A stretch of 64,000 bases of DNA from Buttiauxella agrestis ATCC 33320 (lineage in GTDB: Bacteria; Pseudomonadota; Gammaproteobacteria; Enterobacterales; Enterobacteriaceae): the NCBI GenBank assembly GCA_024169445.1, contig JALKFA010000001.1, positions 4,650,001-4,714,000 of the forward strand. The letters are read 5' to 3'. The notes below the pieces were generated by a model. It saw only the letters and a list, made by a program, of their open reading frames with translations. It was not told the origin of the DNA and did not search any database. A program made the position numbers and the translations under genes. Below are positions 21,879 to 32,326 of this stretch, in pieces (positions within the stretch are counted from its first letter, which is position 1; each line of letters begins with the position of its first letter).

Positions 21879-21950
21879 GGATGACGCTTTCGCTTATCCA
21901 CCCACGATTGGCACTTGTAGGTCGGATAAGCTTGCGCCATCCGACATTTT
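21879..21950. repeat. REP/BIME pair
   Basis: GGTGGATGACGCTTTCGCTT facing GTCGGATAAGCTTGCGCCAT, spaced by about 20 bp, between fadI's upstream region and the yfcZ stop. Confidence 0.8.
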
Positions 21951-21955
21951 TACAT

Positions 21956-22240
21956 TTAACGCAGGCCGAGCTGGAAGATCATAGTTTCAGCCTGGCAGCT
22001 GAAAGTGAAGTCGATATCCAGACGTACGCCGTCAGCTTCTTCGGTATAACGCGGAACAATCTGGCAAGGTTCAGATTCTGCGGCACGTGCTTTTTCGGTC
22101 AGCGCAGCCAGAGTTTCTTCAGCTTCAGCACGGGTTGCAAACACGCAGCTGTATGTTGCTGTGCAATCGGTGTTATCGATGATGGAACCAACATCAATAC
22201 AGCAGCAAACCGGGGTTTCATCAGCAGTGTTCTTACTCAT
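21956..22240 (-). CDS. yfcZ: YfcZ/YiiS family protein
   Basis: A 94-residue soluble protein of the YfcZ/YiiS (DUF406) family with a cysteine-rich N-terminus (PVCCCIDVGSI) and the family core YSCVFATRAEAEETLAALT. Function unknown; E. coli yfcZ occupies the same place, divergent from fadL. Confidence 0.92.
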   Translation of the reverse strand: MSKNTADETPVCCCIDVGSIIDNTDCTATYSCVFATRAEAEETLAALTEKARAAESEPCQIVPRYTEEADGVRLDIDFTFSCQAETMIFQLGLR

Positions 22241-22344
22241 TTTATGATTTCCTCTGTATTTCGCATTGAATAGGATTAAACAATTCCTGCTTATTTTACG
22301 CTCCCTGTTGAAGCGACTCCAGTCGTTAATCTTGTCAAAATCCG

Positions 22345-22366
22345 CAAGTGACCCAAATCACACTTA
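22345..22366. promoter_or_regulatory. CRP-like site between yfcZ and fadL
   Basis: AAGTGACCCAAATCACACTT fits TGTGA-N6-TCACA with one mismatch in the left half. Position suggests cAMP-CRP control of fadL (about 250 bp upstream) or of yfcZ (about 105 bp upstream). Confidence 0.5.
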
Positions 22367-22486
22367 AAAATGATCTAAAACAAGATTCACCTATTTTGCG
22401 TAGTGACGAAGAACCCGATTTTGCCAGGCAGATCTCGTTTCTACGATCAAATTTGAAAATTCTTAGATACAAACTTGCAACATTCC

Positions 22487-22503
22487 ATCTGGTCAGACCT
22501 ATA
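22487..22503 (+). promoter_or_regulatory. FadR site 1 of fadL
   Basis: ATCTGGTCAGACCTATA; strong match to AACTGGTCNGACNTGTT. E. coli fadL has two such sites. Confidence 0.8.
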
Positions 22504-22510
22504 CTCTCGC

Positions 22511-22527
22511 CACTGGTCTGATTTCTC
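22511..22527 (+). promoter_or_regulatory. FadR site 2 of fadL
   Basis: CACTGGTCTGATTTCTC; left half matches the FadR consensus well, right half is weaker. 24 bp after site 1, so one helical face apart by about two turns. Confidence 0.7.
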
Positions 22528-22615
22528 TGTAACAGATCAGCCCCTACTATTCGCGCTCCTGTTACGGTATGTAACATTGTTTGTATAAAAATAAATCTAC
22601 GATGAGGTTTTGGTC

Positions 22616-23905
22616 ATGAGCCAGAAAAACCTGTTTACAAAGTCAGCCCTCGCGGTTGCAGTGGCAATAGTCTCTTCGCAGGCGTACTCGGCCGGCTTTC
22701 AATTAAACGAGTTCTCTTCCTCTGGCCTGGGCCGAGCTTATTCGGGGGAAGGTGCAGTTGCAGATAATGCGGGCTCCGCCAGCCGGAACCCTGCAACAAT
22801 TATGATGTTTGACCGCCCTTCTTTCTCTGGCGGTGCCGTCTTTATTGATCCTGACGTTAACATCTCAGGGAATTCACCTTTCCCTGGAAATCGAAGCACC
22901 GACGCGAATAACATCGCACCGACCGCGTGGGTACCGAACCTACACTTTGTCGCGCCAATCAATGAACAGTTCGGCTGGGGGGCTTCCGTCACTTCAAACT
23001 ACGGCCTCGCTACCGAATTTAACAATGATTACATCGCTGGCGAGTACGGTGGTAAAACCGACCTGACGACGATGAACCTGAATCTGAGCGGTGCCTACCG
23101 TTTAAATAACAACTGGAGCTTCGGCCTTGGTTTTGACGCGGTTTACGCTAAAGCCAAAATCGAACGTTACGCAGGTGAGCAAACTGCAGGTGCTCGCCTG
23201 GCAACACCAGGAACGCAAATCGCACATATGGAAGGCGACGAGTGGGGCTACGGCTGGAACGCCGGTATTCTTTATGAAATCGATAAAGATAACCGCTACG
23301 GTTTAACCTACCGTTCAGAAGTCAAAGTTGACTTCGATGGTGATTATAAAAGCAACATCAACAGCGCATTTAACCGCGCACCTGGCGCAGGCACTGCCTT
23401 CCCGTGGGGTACAAGCGGCCAGACAATTCCTGGTGCTCTGACGCTGAACCTGCCAGAAATGTGGGAACTGTCCGGTTATAACAAAGTTGATCCACAGTGG
23501 GCGATTCACTACAGCATCGCTTACACCAGCTGGAGCCAGTTCCAGGAGTTGAAAGCCACTGGTACCAATGGCCAGACTTTGTTCTATAAAGATGAAAGCT
23601 TTAAAGATGCGTACCGTATTGCTTTAGGTACCACCTACTTTATGGATAAGAACTGGACCTTCCGTACCGGTATTGCATTTGACGATAGCCCAGTTCCGGC
23701 TGATATGCGTTCTATTTCCATCCCTGATCAAGACCGTTTCTGGGTCAGCGCCGGTACCACCTACGCATTTAACGAAGATGCGTCTATTGATGTCGGTGTT
23801 TCCTACATGCACGGCCAGAACGTTGAGATCAAAGAAGGTCCATACACCTTCCAGTCTTCAGGTAAAGCCTGGCTGTACGGCATGAACTTTAACTACGCAT
23901 TCTAA
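22616..23905 (+). CDS. fadL: Long-chain fatty acid outer-membrane transporter FadL
   Basis: Fourteen-stranded outer-membrane barrel for long-chain fatty acids, also a common phage receptor. 429 residues from the ATG at 22616, which has GATGAGG at proper spacing; a TTG two codons earlier is too close. Signal peptide to about residue 25 (SQAYSA), then the N-terminal hatch [20 protein letters not shown] including the NPA segment ([14 protein letters not shown]), and a C-terminal aromatic residue (NYAF). About 17 residues shorter than E. coli FadL, the gap falling in the surface-loop region near residues 190-210, which commonly varies. Confidence 0.97.
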   Translation: MSQKNLFTKSALAVAVAIVSSQAYSAGFQLNEFSSSGLGRAYSGEGAVADNAGSASRNPATIMMFDRPSFSGGAVFIDPDVNISGNSPFPGNRSTDANNIAPTAWVPNLHFVAPINEQFGWGASVTSNYGLATEFNNDYIAGEYGGKTDLTTMNLNLSGAYRLNNNWSFGLGFDAVYAKAKIERYAGEQTAGARLATPGTQIAHMEGDEWGYGWNAGILYEIDKDNRYGLTYRSEVKVDFDGDYKSNINSAFNRAPGAGTAFPWGTSGQTIPGALTLNLPEMWELSGYNKVDPQWAIHYSIAYTSWSQFQELKATGTNGQTLFYKDESFKDAYRIALGTTYFMDKNWTFRTGIAFDDSPVPADMRSISIPDQDRFWVSAGTTYAFNEDASIDVGVSYMHGQNVEIKEGPYTFQSSGKAWLYGMNFNYAF

Positions 23906-23923
23906 TAGTTAACGGTGAAAAAA

Positions 23924-23947
23924 AAGGCGAAACCTCAGTTTCGCCTT
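23924..23947 (+). terminator. Terminator between fadL and mlaA
   Basis: AAGGCGAAA-CCTCAG-TTTCGCCTT with A run before and T run after, so it can work for both convergent genes. Confidence 0.88.
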
Positions 23948-23971
23948 TTTTATGTCTCTCATTCCAGAAGG

Positions 23972-24730
23972 TTACTGAGAGTCGATATCTTTTAGATCAT
24001 CCTGAATAGCTGATGCGTTCGGATTCTCTTGTGGCGTGAGTTTCCCGCCGTTGGCCTGGAAATCATGGCGCTGGAAGTAGGCTTCACGCACCAAAATATA
24101 GGGGTCTGAAGATTGCTTCAGCAAGCCTTCGGAATCCAACAATTGCGCACGAGTTTCGATACCTTCAAGCGTCCATTTACCCAGTGACATCCACCAGGTC
24201 AGCCAGGACAGTGGCGCATACAAATCATCGACCAACTCACCGCCATCTTCACGGAGCGTGAAGCTACCGTATGCCGGTAAATGCACATATGGGCCATAAC
24301 CCACGCCATAATGCCCAAGCGTAGTACCGAAACGGTTCGGCTCAAGACGCTGTAACTTCGGATTCGCCATCCCCGCAACATCGATTAACCCACCCATCCC
24401 CAACAAGCTGTTCAGGAAGAAACGAGTGAAATGCACCATCCCCTGATACGGGTCGCCCTGGATAAAGTTGTTCACCATAGAGGCAGGTTCTTCAAGGTTA
24501 CTGGTGAAGTTACTTATCCCATTACGTGCCGGTTGCGGCATATAATCACGCCATACCACAGCCACCGGGCGCACCACATACGGGTCCAACACATTGAAGT
24601 TGAAGTCGTACATCGTGCGGTTGAACCCTTCTAGCGGGTCCGAACGCCCTTGCGGTTGTGTATCGCCCGAGCTGGCACAGCCGACCAAAACAGTCACAGC
24701 CAATGCCAGCCCAGTGAGGCGGAAATTCAT
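23972..24730 (-). CDS. mlaA: Outer-membrane lipoprotein MlaA (VacJ)
   Basis: Lipid-asymmetry component that removes phospholipids from the outer leaflet of the outer membrane and hands them to MlaC. 252 residues; lipoprotein signal with lipobox LVGC (Cys18), then family motifs DPLEGFNRTMYDFN and the GYGPYVHLPAYG region. Lies 13 bp downstream of ccmH, so it could be read through from the ccm operon here. Confidence 0.95.
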   Translation of the reverse strand: MNFRLTGLALAVTVLVGCASSGDTQPQGRSDPLEGFNRTMYDFNFNVLDPYVVRPVAVVWRDYMPQPARNGISNFTSNLEEPASMVNNFIQGDPYQGMVHFTRFFLNSLLGMGGLIDVAGMANPKLQRLEPNRFGTTLGHYGVGYGPYVHLPAYGSFTLREDGGELVDDLYAPLSWLTWWMSLGKWTLEGIETRAQLLDSEGLLKQSSDPYILVREAYFQRHDFQANGGKLTPQENPNASAIQDDLKDIDSQ

Positions 24731-24743
24731 AATTCTCTCCCTG

Positions 24744-25826
24744 TTATTGCTGTTCTACGCTCTCAGGTTTGGTGCCGCCCCCGCCAGCAAGCGCTGCGGT
24801 CGCCTGCTCAATACTTCTTTGCACCACAGCGCGACGCGAGTCATTTGCTGGCAGAACTCGCAACATGATTTGCCATGCACCTATTGCCTCAGAGTAATGT
24901 TGCTGCTCAAAAGCGTTAAACGCCAACAAGCTTAGAACGCGAACATTTGTATGATCCGATTTGAGCAACTCTCGCAACAGATCACCACCCAGTTGGTTAT
25001 CCTGCGGGTCGCCGCTACGGGTCAATACTTCAGCATAGCCCAGCTTTACATTATCGTTAGTGGGCGACAGTTTATACGCATGAGCAAAGGCTTGTGTAGC
25101 GGTTGATGCATTATTAAGAACCATACCAATACGTCCGAGCATCATCCAGCCCTCAATATTGTTAGGTTCATGCTGTAATTGCGTGCGTAATCCAAGACCG
25201 AGATTGGCCATTTCCGGCATATTCAGCGGCCTGGCTTGCGGGTCTAAAGCACGTTGCAATAGTTGAGGTGTCTGATTTGAGACTTTTTGCCAGGCTCGAA
25301 CCTGCTTTATATCCGACGTTTTCAGATAAACGCCCGAACTCACGACCAGCAAAATCACCGCTCCCGGTGCAAAAAACCAAAAATGGGCTTTTTTACTGAC
25401 GGTAGGCAGCGCTGCTTTTTCAGGCTCGTCACTAAAATGCACCCGCCGCTTGCGGCTGCGCCTCACAATCACACCCGCACCGCCCAGCACAAACAGCACC
25501 GGAAGTACCCATAAAATCAGCGTTGCGGGCGTCATTGGCGGTTCATAAGTTACGAAATTACCGTAACGTTCCACCATATAGTCGATGATCTGCTGCTTGG
25601 TTTTCCCCTGCTGTTGCAGTTCATAAACTTTCAAACGCATGTCCGAAGCAATCATGGCGTTAGAATCGGCAATGCTATTGTTCTGGCATTTCGGGCAGCG
25701 CAGTTGCTCTGTGAGCTGGCGGAACTGCTGTTCTTGCGCTTCGTCTTTAAACTGGAAAGTATCGATCGCCGCCAGAACATTAAAGGAGAACAGGAATGCG
25801 ATGAGAATTAGCCAACCGCGTTTCAT
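24744..25826 (-). CDS. ccmH: Cytochrome c maturation protein CcmH (CcmH-CcmI fusion)
   Basis: Component of the apocytochrome c thioreduction and heme ligation complex. 360 residues: signal/anchor at the N-terminus, the redox motif LRCPKC (Cys44, Cys47), a transmembrane segment near residue 105 and a second near 155, then a TPR-containing periplasmic domain (residues about 190-345) that in other bacteria is the separate CcmI. ATG overlap of 4 bp with ccmG. Confidence 0.95.
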   Translation of the reverse strand: MKRGWLILIAFLFSFNVLAAIDTFQFKDEAQEQQFRQLTEQLRCPKCQNNSIADSNAMIASDMRLKVYELQQQGKTKQQIIDYMVERYGNFVTYEPPMTPATLILWVLPVLFVLGGAGVIVRRSRKRRVHFSDEPEKAALPTVSKKAHFWFFAPGAVILLVVSSGVYLKTSDIKQVRAWQKVSNQTPQLLQRALDPQARPLNMPEMANLGLGLRTQLQHEPNNIEGWMMLGRIGMVLNNASTATQAFAHAYKLSPTNDNVKLGYAEVLTRSGDPQDNQLGGDLLRELLKSDHTNVRVLSLLAFNAFEQQHYSEAIGAWQIMLRVLPANDSRRAVVQRSIEQATAALAGGGGTKPESVEQQ

Positions 25827-26380
25827 GCGCCTGCCTCCTTATTGTATTTTTCCCACAGCGGTTTCAGCTCCTGTTGCCAGACGCGATCGTTAAGATCACC
25901 GGCATGGCGATAACGGATGATCCCTTTGCCGTCGATCAGGAAGGTTTCCGGTGCGCCATAAACGCCCAGATCTAACCCCAGCATCCCGTTGCCATCAAAC
26001 AGGCTCAGCGCGTAAGGATTACCTAATTCATTCAGCCAGGTAATGGCTTTGCGGCGATCGTCTTTATAGTTCATGCCGACCACCCGCACGCCCTGCGCTT
26101 TCAGGCCGTTAAGGTATTGATGTTCGGCGCGGCAAGTTGGGCACCAGGTCGCCCAGACGTTAAGCAACAACGGTTTTCCGTCGGTCAGCACAGACTGGTC
26201 GTAAATCTTGCCAGGATTTTCAAGCGATTCGAGACGAAACACCGGCACTGGCTTGCCAATCAACGCCGATTCCAGGTTGGTTGGGTCATCGCCCTGCGCA
26301 TTACGCGCCAGTTGCCACAGCAGCATCGCAGCCAGCAGTAAAAACAGTACCAGCGGGATAAATAAGACTTTGCGATTCAT
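25823..26380 (-). CDS. ccmG: Thiol:disulfide interchange protein CcmG (DsbE)
   Basis: Membrane-anchored periplasmic thioredoxin-like protein that keeps the apocytochrome CXXCH motif reduced. 185 residues from [10 protein letters not shown] (ATG at 26380); a longer in-frame extension overlapping ccmF is discarded. N-terminal anchor, active site WCPTC (Cys80, Cys83) and the cis-proline region GAPETFLID. Overlaps ccmF and ccmH by 4 bp each. Confidence 0.96.
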   Translation of the reverse strand: MNRKVLFIPLVLFLLLAAMLLWQLARNAQGDDPTNLESALIGKPVPVFRLESLENPGKIYDQSVLTDGKPLLLNVWATWCPTCRAEHQYLNGLKAQGVRVVGMNYKDDRRKAITWLNELGNPYALSLFDGNGMLGLDLGVYGAPETFLIDGKGIIRYRHAGDLNDRVWQQELKPLWEKYNKEAGA

Positions 26381-28329
26381 GCGGCCTCCGGCATGTTTTT
26401 GCGTTGGCGATAACGCGGGTCGAATAAGCAGAACAGTCCGCCGAGCGTCATCAAAATTCCGCCCATCCAAATCCAGCGCACGAAAGGTTTGTAATAGAGG
26501 CGAACCGCCCAACTGCCGTCATCCAGCTCTTCACCCAACGCGGCGTACAGGTCACGCGTCACGCCGCCATCAATCGCCGCTTCGGTCATCATGGCGCGGT
26601 TGCTGTTGTAGAAACGCTTTTCAGCGTGCAGCGTGGCTTCAGGTTTGCCATTGCGTGTGACGTCGATAATCCCCACGCCGCCACGGTAATTTGGGCCGTT
26701 CAGTTCGTGAACATCGCGGAACACAAAGTGATACTGGTGGATGTCGATGCTGTCGCCGGCTTTCATGCGCACATCGCGCTCGATGCTGTAATTCTGGCTA
26801 AACGCGATACCCACCACCGTCACCGCCAGCCCCAGATGGCCAAACACCATGCCCCAGTGGCTGCGTGGCAATTTCCATAAGCCTTTCAGCAAACCATGGC
26901 GATACGTAGCACGCTCGTAGACTTCGGTTAACGCCAGCACAAACACCCATACCGCCATCAGCAAACCGACCACCGTCATCGCTTCGATGCGGTCTTGCAT
27001 TAGCCACGGCAAAGTTAACGCCAGCGCCACGGTCACCACCACGGCAACCACCAACCTGCGCACCAGCTTTTGTGGTTCATCACGACGCCAGCGCACTAGT
27101 GGGCCAATGCCGAGCAACAATGCAAACGGCGCCATCAGCGCGGTAAACATGGTATTGAAGAACGGTTCACCGATAGAAATACTGCCCAGCCCCAGTTGCT
27201 TGTGCACCAAAGGCAGCAACGTGCCCAGCAACACCACCAGCATGGCGGCGATCAACAGCACGTTATTGCCGAGTAAAAAGGATTCCCGCGACCACAGACT
27301 ATTTCCGACGCGTGAACGGACTTTGCTGCCTTTCACCGCATACAGCAGCAGCGAGCCGCCAATCACAATCACCAGGAAAGCGAGGATAAACATGCCGCGT
27401 GCCGGATCGGATGCAAACGAATGTACCGAAACCAACACGCCCGAACGCACCAGGAAAGTGCCGAGTAAACACAGAGAGAACGCGGTAATCGCCAGCAACA
27501 CCGTCCAGGCTTTGAAACTGCCACGTTTTTCCGTCACCGATAGCGAGTGAATTAACGCTGTACCCGCCAGCCACGGCATAAACGAGGCGTTCTCAACCGG
27601 GTCCCAGAACCACCAGCCGCCCCAGCCCAGCTCGTAATAAGCCCAGGCCGAACCTAACACAATGCCGATGGTTAAAAATGACCACGCGGCTAGCGTCCAC
27701 GGGCGTGTCCAACGCGCCCAGGCCGAATCGAGTTTCCCGGCCATCAGTGCGGCAATCGAAAATGCAAATGCCACCGAGAAACCGACATACCCCATATACA
27801 GTAAAGGCGGGTGGAAAATCAGCCCGATGTCTTGCAGCAGAGGATTCAGGTCGCGCCCTTCGATAGGGAAATCCGGTAGCGTGCGGGTAAATGGGTTAGA
27901 AGTGAAAATGATAAACAGCAGGAAGCCGAAATTAATCATCCCCATCACAGCTAACACGCGCGCAACGGCATCTTGCGGCATGCTGCGGCTAAACAACGCC
28001 ACCGCAAACGTCCATCCGCTCAGCAGCAACACCCACAGCAGCAGCGAACCTTCGTGTGCGCCCCAGGTGGCGGCAACGCGATACCATACCGGCAACTCGC
28101 TGTTGGAGTTATTCGCCACATACAGCACGGTAAAATCGTTCACCACAAAGGCGTTCACCAGCACCAGGAAACTGGCGCACAGCGTGATAAATAGCGCCCA
28201 GGCCAACGGACGCGAAGAGGCCATCAGGCGCGAGTCATTACGCTTTACGCCCCACAACGGATAAACACTGAGTAACAATGACCAGCCAAGCGCCAGACAA
28301 AGCAAAAAACTGCCAATTTCTGGCATCAT
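26377..28329 (-). CDS. ccmF: Heme lyase CcmF
   Basis: Large polytopic membrane protein joining heme from holo-CcmE to apocytochrome c. 650 residues with many TM helices; the tryptophan-rich WWD signature [20 protein letters not shown] is near residue 230, and conserved histidines follow. Four-base overlaps with ccmE and ccmG show a tightly packed operon. Confidence 0.97.
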   Translation of the reverse strand: MMPEIGSFLLCLALGWSLLLSVYPLWGVKRNDSRLMASSRPLAWALFITLCASFLVLVNAFVVNDFTVLYVANNSNSELPVWYRVAATWGAHEGSLLLWVLLLSGWTFAVALFSRSMPQDAVARVLAVMGMINFGFLLFIIFTSNPFTRTLPDFPIEGRDLNPLLQDIGLIFHPPLLYMGYVGFSVAFAFSIAALMAGKLDSAWARWTRPWTLAAWSFLTIGIVLGSAWAYYELGWGGWWFWDPVENASFMPWLAGTALIHSLSVTEKRGSFKAWTVLLAITAFSLCLLGTFLVRSGVLVSVHSFASDPARGMFILAFLVIVIGGSLLLYAVKGSKVRSRVGNSLWSRESFLLGNNVLLIAAMLVVLLGTLLPLVHKQLGLGSISIGEPFFNTMFTALMAPFALLLGIGPLVRWRRDEPQKLVRRLVVAVVVTVALALTLPWLMQDRIEAMTVVGLLMAVWVFVLALTEVYERATYRHGLLKGLWKLPRSHWGMVFGHLGLAVTVVGIAFSQNYSIERDVRMKAGDSIDIHQYHFVFRDVHELNGPNYRGGVGIIDVTRNGKPEATLHAEKRFYNSNRAMMTEAAIDGGVTRDLYAALGEELDDGSWAVRLYYKPFVRWIWMGGILMTLGGLFCLFDPRYRQRKNMPEAA

Positions 28330-28805
28330 GAGGCGTTATCCTTATAGGCCTGCGGGGCGCGTTGGTGGTTCTTATCCATCGCTTCTTTCACTTCCGGCGG
28401 GGTGTAATTTTCGTCATGCTTTGCCAGCACTTCTTTGGCGGCAATCTTATTACCAGCCTCAAACTCGCCTTGTGCGACCACACCCTGCCCCTCGCGGAAC
28501 AAGTCTGGCAAAATGCCATCGAAACTGACGTCGACTACGCCGCTGGCATCGTAAAGTTTGAAGGTGACTTTCAGCGTATCTTTATCACGCTTCACACTGC
28601 CCGGTTGCACCATGCCGCCAACGCGCAAACGCTGCCCCACTTCAGGCAACTGATGGCTTTCACCTTTGCCATACAGGATTTCGCTCGGCGTATAAAACAG
28701 GTCGATATTGCTGCGCAGCGCATACAACACCAGCGTGATAGTGAGCCCTAACCCCACCAGCACAGACAGCGCCAGATAGAGTCGATTTTTGCGACGAGTA
28801 TTCAT
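28326..28805 (-). CDS. ccmE: Periplasmic heme chaperone CcmE
   Basis: Carries heme covalently bound to a histidine from CcmABC to CcmF. 159 residues: N-terminal membrane anchor (about 9-29), OB-fold beta barrel, and the heme-binding His130 in [13 protein letters not shown]. Overlaps ccmD and ccmF by 4 bp. Confidence 0.97.
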   Translation of the reverse strand: MNTRRKNRLYLALSVLVGLGLTITLVLYALRSNIDLFYTPSEILYGKGESHQLPEVGQRLRVGGMVQPGSVKRDKDTLKVTFKLYDASGVVDVSFDGILPDLFREGQGVVAQGEFEAGNKIAAKEVLAKHDENYTPPEVKEAMDKNHQRAPQAYKDNAS

Positions 28806-29014
28806 TCAGTTCCCTCTGCATGTTGTGCCGCCTGAATACGCTTTTCCCGTGCATGTTGGCGTCTGACCGCATTTAAAATGGCACGACGCTGCACACGGGT
28901 GTGTGCCAGCAAAAGCAGCAACGGGATAAAGGTCAGCGCGACAGCTAGCCAGACGTAAAACGCGTAGCCGCCCATGGCAAAAAAATCACCCCAATTCAAA
29001 AATGCCCTGGTCAT
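28802..29014 (-). CDS. ccmD: Heme exporter protein CcmD
   Basis: Small single-TM protein needed for release of holo-CcmE from CcmABC. 70 residues; TM segment around 16-38 ([20 protein letters not shown]) followed by a basic cytoplasmic tail ([14 protein letters not shown]). Position between ccmC and ccmE with 4-bp overlaps settles the identity. Confidence 0.95.
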   Translation of the reverse strand: MTRAFLNWGDFFAMGGYAFYVWLAVALTFIPLLLLLAHTRVQRRAILNAVRRQHAREKRIQAAQHAEGTE

Positions 29015-29748
29015 GAGTTTCTCCCTTTATTCGCCAGTTCCATCACCCACGGGCGGCGCTGCTCCTGAAGCAAAATAAGGTTACGCAAACGCATCAGCGT
29101 CAGCGTGGCAAACAGCATCAGAAAACCGAAAATGGTCAGGCGCAACGGAGTGCGCATTGAAGGGTCGATACTTTGCTGCATGTTAGTTGAACCTTGATGC
29201 AACGTGTTCCACCACTCCACCGAGTAGTGAATAATCGGCAAGTTCACCACGCCGACCAGTACCAGAATCCCTGCCGCGCGCCCCGCCAGGCGGCGGTCAT
29301 CAAAGGCGTTATACAGCGCAATCACGCCGATATAGAGAAACAGCAACACCAGCTCGGATGTCAGCCGCGCGTCCCATACCCACCAGGTTCCCCACATCGG
29401 TTTACCCCATGCAGAACCGGTCACCAGCGCGATAAAGGTAAACACCGCGCCCACTGGCGCCATCGCCGCCACGGCGAGGTCAGACATTTTCATCTGCCAG
29501 ACAAGGCCAATAAACGCCGCCACCGCCATCGAGCCATAAATGCCCATCGACCAGATCGCCGCAGGCACGTGAAGATACATAATGCGATAGCTCTGGCCTT
29601 GTTGATAATCCGCAGGCGCAAATCCAAAACCCCAGACACAACCTGCCACTAACAGCACCGCGCTGAACATCGCAAACCACGGCACAAACAGCCCGCAAAG
29701 CTGGTAAAGGCGCTCGGGTTTAGCGAGCTGATGTAACCATTTCCACAT
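29011..29748 (-). CDS. ccmC: Heme exporter protein CcmC
   Basis: Six-TM heme handling protein that loads heme onto CcmE. 245 residues; WWD motif WGTWWVWDARLTSELVL near residue 115 flanked by conserved histidines (MYLHVPAAIW, IHYSVEWWN). Overlaps ccmD by 4 bp but is separated from ccmB by 117 bp carrying a REP pair. Confidence 0.96.
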   Translation of the reverse strand: MWKWLHQLAKPERLYQLCGLFVPWFAMFSAVLLVAGCVWGFGFAPADYQQGQSYRIMYLHVPAAIWSMGIYGSMAVAAFIGLVWQMKMSDLAVAAMAPVGAVFTFIALVTGSAWGKPMWGTWWVWDARLTSELVLLFLYIGVIALYNAFDDRRLAGRAAGILVLVGVVNLPIIHYSVEWWNTLHQGSTNMQQSIDPSMRTPLRLTIFGFLMLFATLTLMRLRNLILLQEQRRPWVMELANKGRNS

Positions 29749-29773
29749 AATTATTTGCTCACGAAATCAAAAC

Positions 29774-29864
29774 AATGGTGGATGATGCTGCGCTTATCCA
29801 CCCTACAAAATATTGATATGTTATGTTTCACGTAGGTCGGATAAGCGCAGCGTCATCCGACAAA
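29774..29864. repeat. REP/BIME pair inside the ccm operon
   Basis: ATGGTGGATGATGCTGCGCT facing GTAGGTCGGATAAGCGCAGC, separated by an AT-rich spacer of about 25 bp, filling the ccmB-ccmC gap and ending at the ccmB stop codon. All other ccm junctions overlap by 4 bp. Confidence 0.85.
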
Positions 29865-29865
29865 T

Positions 29866-30525
29866 CTATTGCACACTCACACGCAGCGCCGCCGCCGTAG
29901 CAAACGGGCTTAATGTCGCGCTGGCCGCTAAAAATGCACCAAGAATAGCCATATAACCGTCAACCGGCAGATGCATAGAGGCTGCGTCCATAGCGGCGGT
30001 CGCAAAAATTAACAGCGGAATAGTCAGCGGCAGCACCAGCAAACTCAGCAGCACACCGCTACGCCGCAACCCCACCGTCAGCCCCACGCCTGGGGCGCCC
30101 AAAAAACTCAACGTTGGCGTCCCCAACAACAGCGTCAACGCCATCACTTTCCAGGCGTAAAAATCCAGCCCGAGCAACAAAGCGGCAAGCGGCGAGAGGA
30201 TCAGCAATGGCAAACCGGTCACCACCCAGTGAGCGGTCACTTTCGCTAACACCACCATTGGCAAAGGGATGGGTAGCAACATCAGTTGCTCAAGCGAACC
30301 GTCCTGGAAATCATCACGAAACAGCCTGTCCATCGCCAGCAACGACGCCAACAGCGCCGCAACCCAAATCACACCCGGCGCAATGCGCGCCAGTAATTGC
30401 GGCTCAGGGCCAATCCCCAGCGGAAACAGCGTGATAACGATCAGAAAAAACCACAACGGGTTGGCGATTTCTGCCCCTTTGCGGAACACCACTCGCAGTT
30501 CATGCAGAAAAATCCGGCGCATCAT
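29866..30525 (-). CDS. ccmB: Heme exporter protein CcmB
   Basis: Membrane subunit of the CcmAB ABC transporter that drives release of heme-loaded CcmE. 219 residues with six hydrophobic segments and the family segment [16 protein letters not shown] near residue 70. Its ATG overlaps the ccmA stop by 4 bp. Confidence 0.95.
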   Translation of the reverse strand: MMRRIFLHELRVVFRKGAEIANPLWFFLIVITLFPLGIGPEPQLLARIAPGVIWVAALLASLLAMDRLFRDDFQDGSLEQLMLLPIPLPMVVLAKVTAHWVVTGLPLLILSPLAALLLGLDFYAWKVMALTLLLGTPTLSFLGAPGVGLTVGLRRSGVLLSLLVLPLTIPLLIFATAAMDAASMHLPVDGYMAILGAFLAASATLSPFATAAALRVSVQ

Positions 30526-31130
30526 GCCCGTTTCTCCTGCAAATGAATCTGGCGCAGATTGTCGACCGCCAGCGGCTGATGCGTAGTAAGAATGACCATG
30601 CCGCCATTTTCGGTATGGCGCTGGAGTTGATGCGTGAGTTTTTCTACACCCGCGACATCAATGGCGGTGAAAGGCTCATCCAGAATCCACAGTTTGTGTG
30701 CGCTTAACCACAAACGGGCCAACGCCACTCGCCGTTGTTGCCCGGCCGAAAGCTGGTGAACCGGGACATCTTCAAACCCCAGTAAACCCACTTCAGTAAG
30801 TGCTTGCCAACGTAGTGATTCCGCACCTTGCGCGTGATAAAAGCTGAGATTTTCAAAAGCGGTGAGAACCGTTTTGATACCGGGCTGATGCCCGAGCCAC
30901 AGCAAATCCTGATGATAGTGTTCGCGCGCGCGGGATAACGTTTCCCCTTGCCACTTCACTTCGCCATCCTCAGCTTGTGCCAGCCCCGCCAAAATCCGCA
31001 ACAGCGACGTTTTCCCGGCACCATTTTTCCCGGCGATTTGCACCATTTCACCAGGGCGTACGCTAAACGACAACTCGCTAAATAACACGCGGTCATCACG
31101 TACGCAGGTCAGGTTAATCGCATCAAGCAT
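30522..31130 (-). CDS. ccmA: Cytochrome c biogenesis ATP-binding protein CcmA
   Basis: ABC ATPase of the CcmABCD complex. 202 residues from MLDAINLTC (ATG at 31130, AAGGAG 11 bp upstream; a GTG four codons earlier sits too close to the same ribosome site). Walker [13 protein letters not shown] signature LSAGQQRR and Walker [13 protein letters not shown] are intact. First gene of ccmABCDEFGH. Confidence 0.95.
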   Translation of the reverse strand: MLDAINLTCVRDDRVLFSELSFSVRPGEMVQIAGKNGAGKTSLLRILAGLAQAEDGEVKWQGETLSRAREHYHQDLLWLGHQPGIKTVLTAFENLSFYHAQGAESLRWQALTEVGLLGFEDVPVHQLSAGQQRRVALARLWLSAHKLWILDEPFTAIDVAGVEKLTHQLQRHTENGGMVILTTHQPLAVDNLRQIHLQEKRA

Positions 31131-31335
31131 TTGAGGAGTCACTCCTTGTCTCGGGATGCAAAATCATAACACATCATAGGCTTTGCTCCAGATTGGCTCG
31201 CGCCGTTGCGGTACTCCAAAAGAGGTAATCCTTACCCCCAGGATCAAAATTAAGTCGAATTAGCTGACGCCAGGAGGCACAGAGCTAAAAACCGCTACGC
31301 TTAAAGAAACAAACACTCCGTGAGTGCCCCGAAAT

Positions 31336-32289
31336 ATGGATGAATTAAAAGAAGACAAAATCGATAAATCCACCGATGCCATCGAGGTCGAAAGTGATGA
31401 GAAAGATCACGGCGAAAAGATAGAAGTCGATGAGGAACGCCTACCCTCGCGGGCGATGGCCATCCACGAACATATCCGTCAGGACGGTGAAAAAGAGTTA
31501 GAACGGGACGCGATGGCATTGCTGTGGTCGGCGATTGCGGCGGGTTTATCGATGGGCGCATCGCTGCTGGCGAAAGGGGTATTTCACGTCAATCTCGAAG
31601 GTGTACCCGGCAGCTTTTTACTGGAAAACCTCGGCTACACCTTTGGGTTTATTATCGTCATCATGGCGCGCCAACAGTTGTTCACCGAAAACACCGTCAC
31701 CGCCGTACTGCCTGTCATGCACAAACCCAACGGGGCAAACCTCCTGCTGTTGCTGCGCTTATGGGGCGTGGTGCTACTGGGTAATATTATCGGCACCGGG
31801 CTTGCCGCGTTTGCGTTTGAATATATGCCAATATTCGACGAAGAAACGCGGGATGCTTTCGTCACCATCGGCATGGAAGTCATGCACAACACCGCAGGTG
31901 AAATGTTTGCCAACGCCATTATTTCCGGCTGGATTATCGCCACCATGGTGTGGATGTTCCCGGCGGCGGGTGCGGCAAAAATAGTGGTGATCATCATCAT
32001 GACCTGGCTCGTCGCACTGGGTAATTTAACCCACATCGTGGTCGGCTCGGTGGAAATTCTCTACCTGGTCTTTAACGGCACCATCCACTGGAGCGATTTC
32101 TTCTGGCCATTCGCATTACCCACGCTAGCAGGCAACATTTGCGGCGGAACATTTATCTTCGCGCTGATCAGCCACGCACAAATCCGTAACGATATGAGCA
32201 ATAAGAAAAAAGCCGAGGCGAAAGCTGAAGCAAAACGCAAACAGGAAGTGGAAGACGGCAAAAGCGGAAAACAGGCGCAACGCAGATAA
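31336..32289 (+). CDS. yfdC: Formate/nitrite transporter family inner-membrane protein YfdC
   Basis: FNT-family homologue of E. coli YfdC, 317 residues from MDELKEDKID (ATG at 31336; a GTG four codons upstream is possible). An acidic charged N-terminal region (about 1-60) is followed by six TM segments, the RQQLFTENTVTAVLPV loop and a Lys/Glu-rich C-terminal tail (about 285-317). Substrate unknown. In E. coli it likewise lies between mlaA and argW. Confidence 0.93.
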   Translation: MDELKEDKIDKSTDAIEVESDEKDHGEKIEVDEERLPSRAMAIHEHIRQDGEKELERDAMALLWSAIAAGLSMGASLLAKGVFHVNLEGVPGSFLLENLGYTFGFIIVIMARQQLFTENTVTAVLPVMHKPNGANLLLLLRLWGVVLLGNIIGTGLAAFAFEYMPIFDEETRDAFVTIGMEVMHNTAGEMFANAIISGWIIATMVWMFPAAGAAKIVVIIIMTWLVALGNLTHIVVGSVEILYLVFNGTIHWSDFFWPFALPTLAGNICGGTFIFALISHAQIRNDMSNKKKAEAKAEAKRKQEVEDGKSGKQAQRR

Positions 32290-32326
32290 AACTGGTTACG
32301 TTTCAGGCAATCAGCCTGTTTGCCCC

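Noticed and set aside
26987-28264. Long plus-strand frames of up to 200 codons opposite ccmF
   Set aside because: Serine/threonine/proline-rich shadows of the GC-rich ccmF gene; no start signals.
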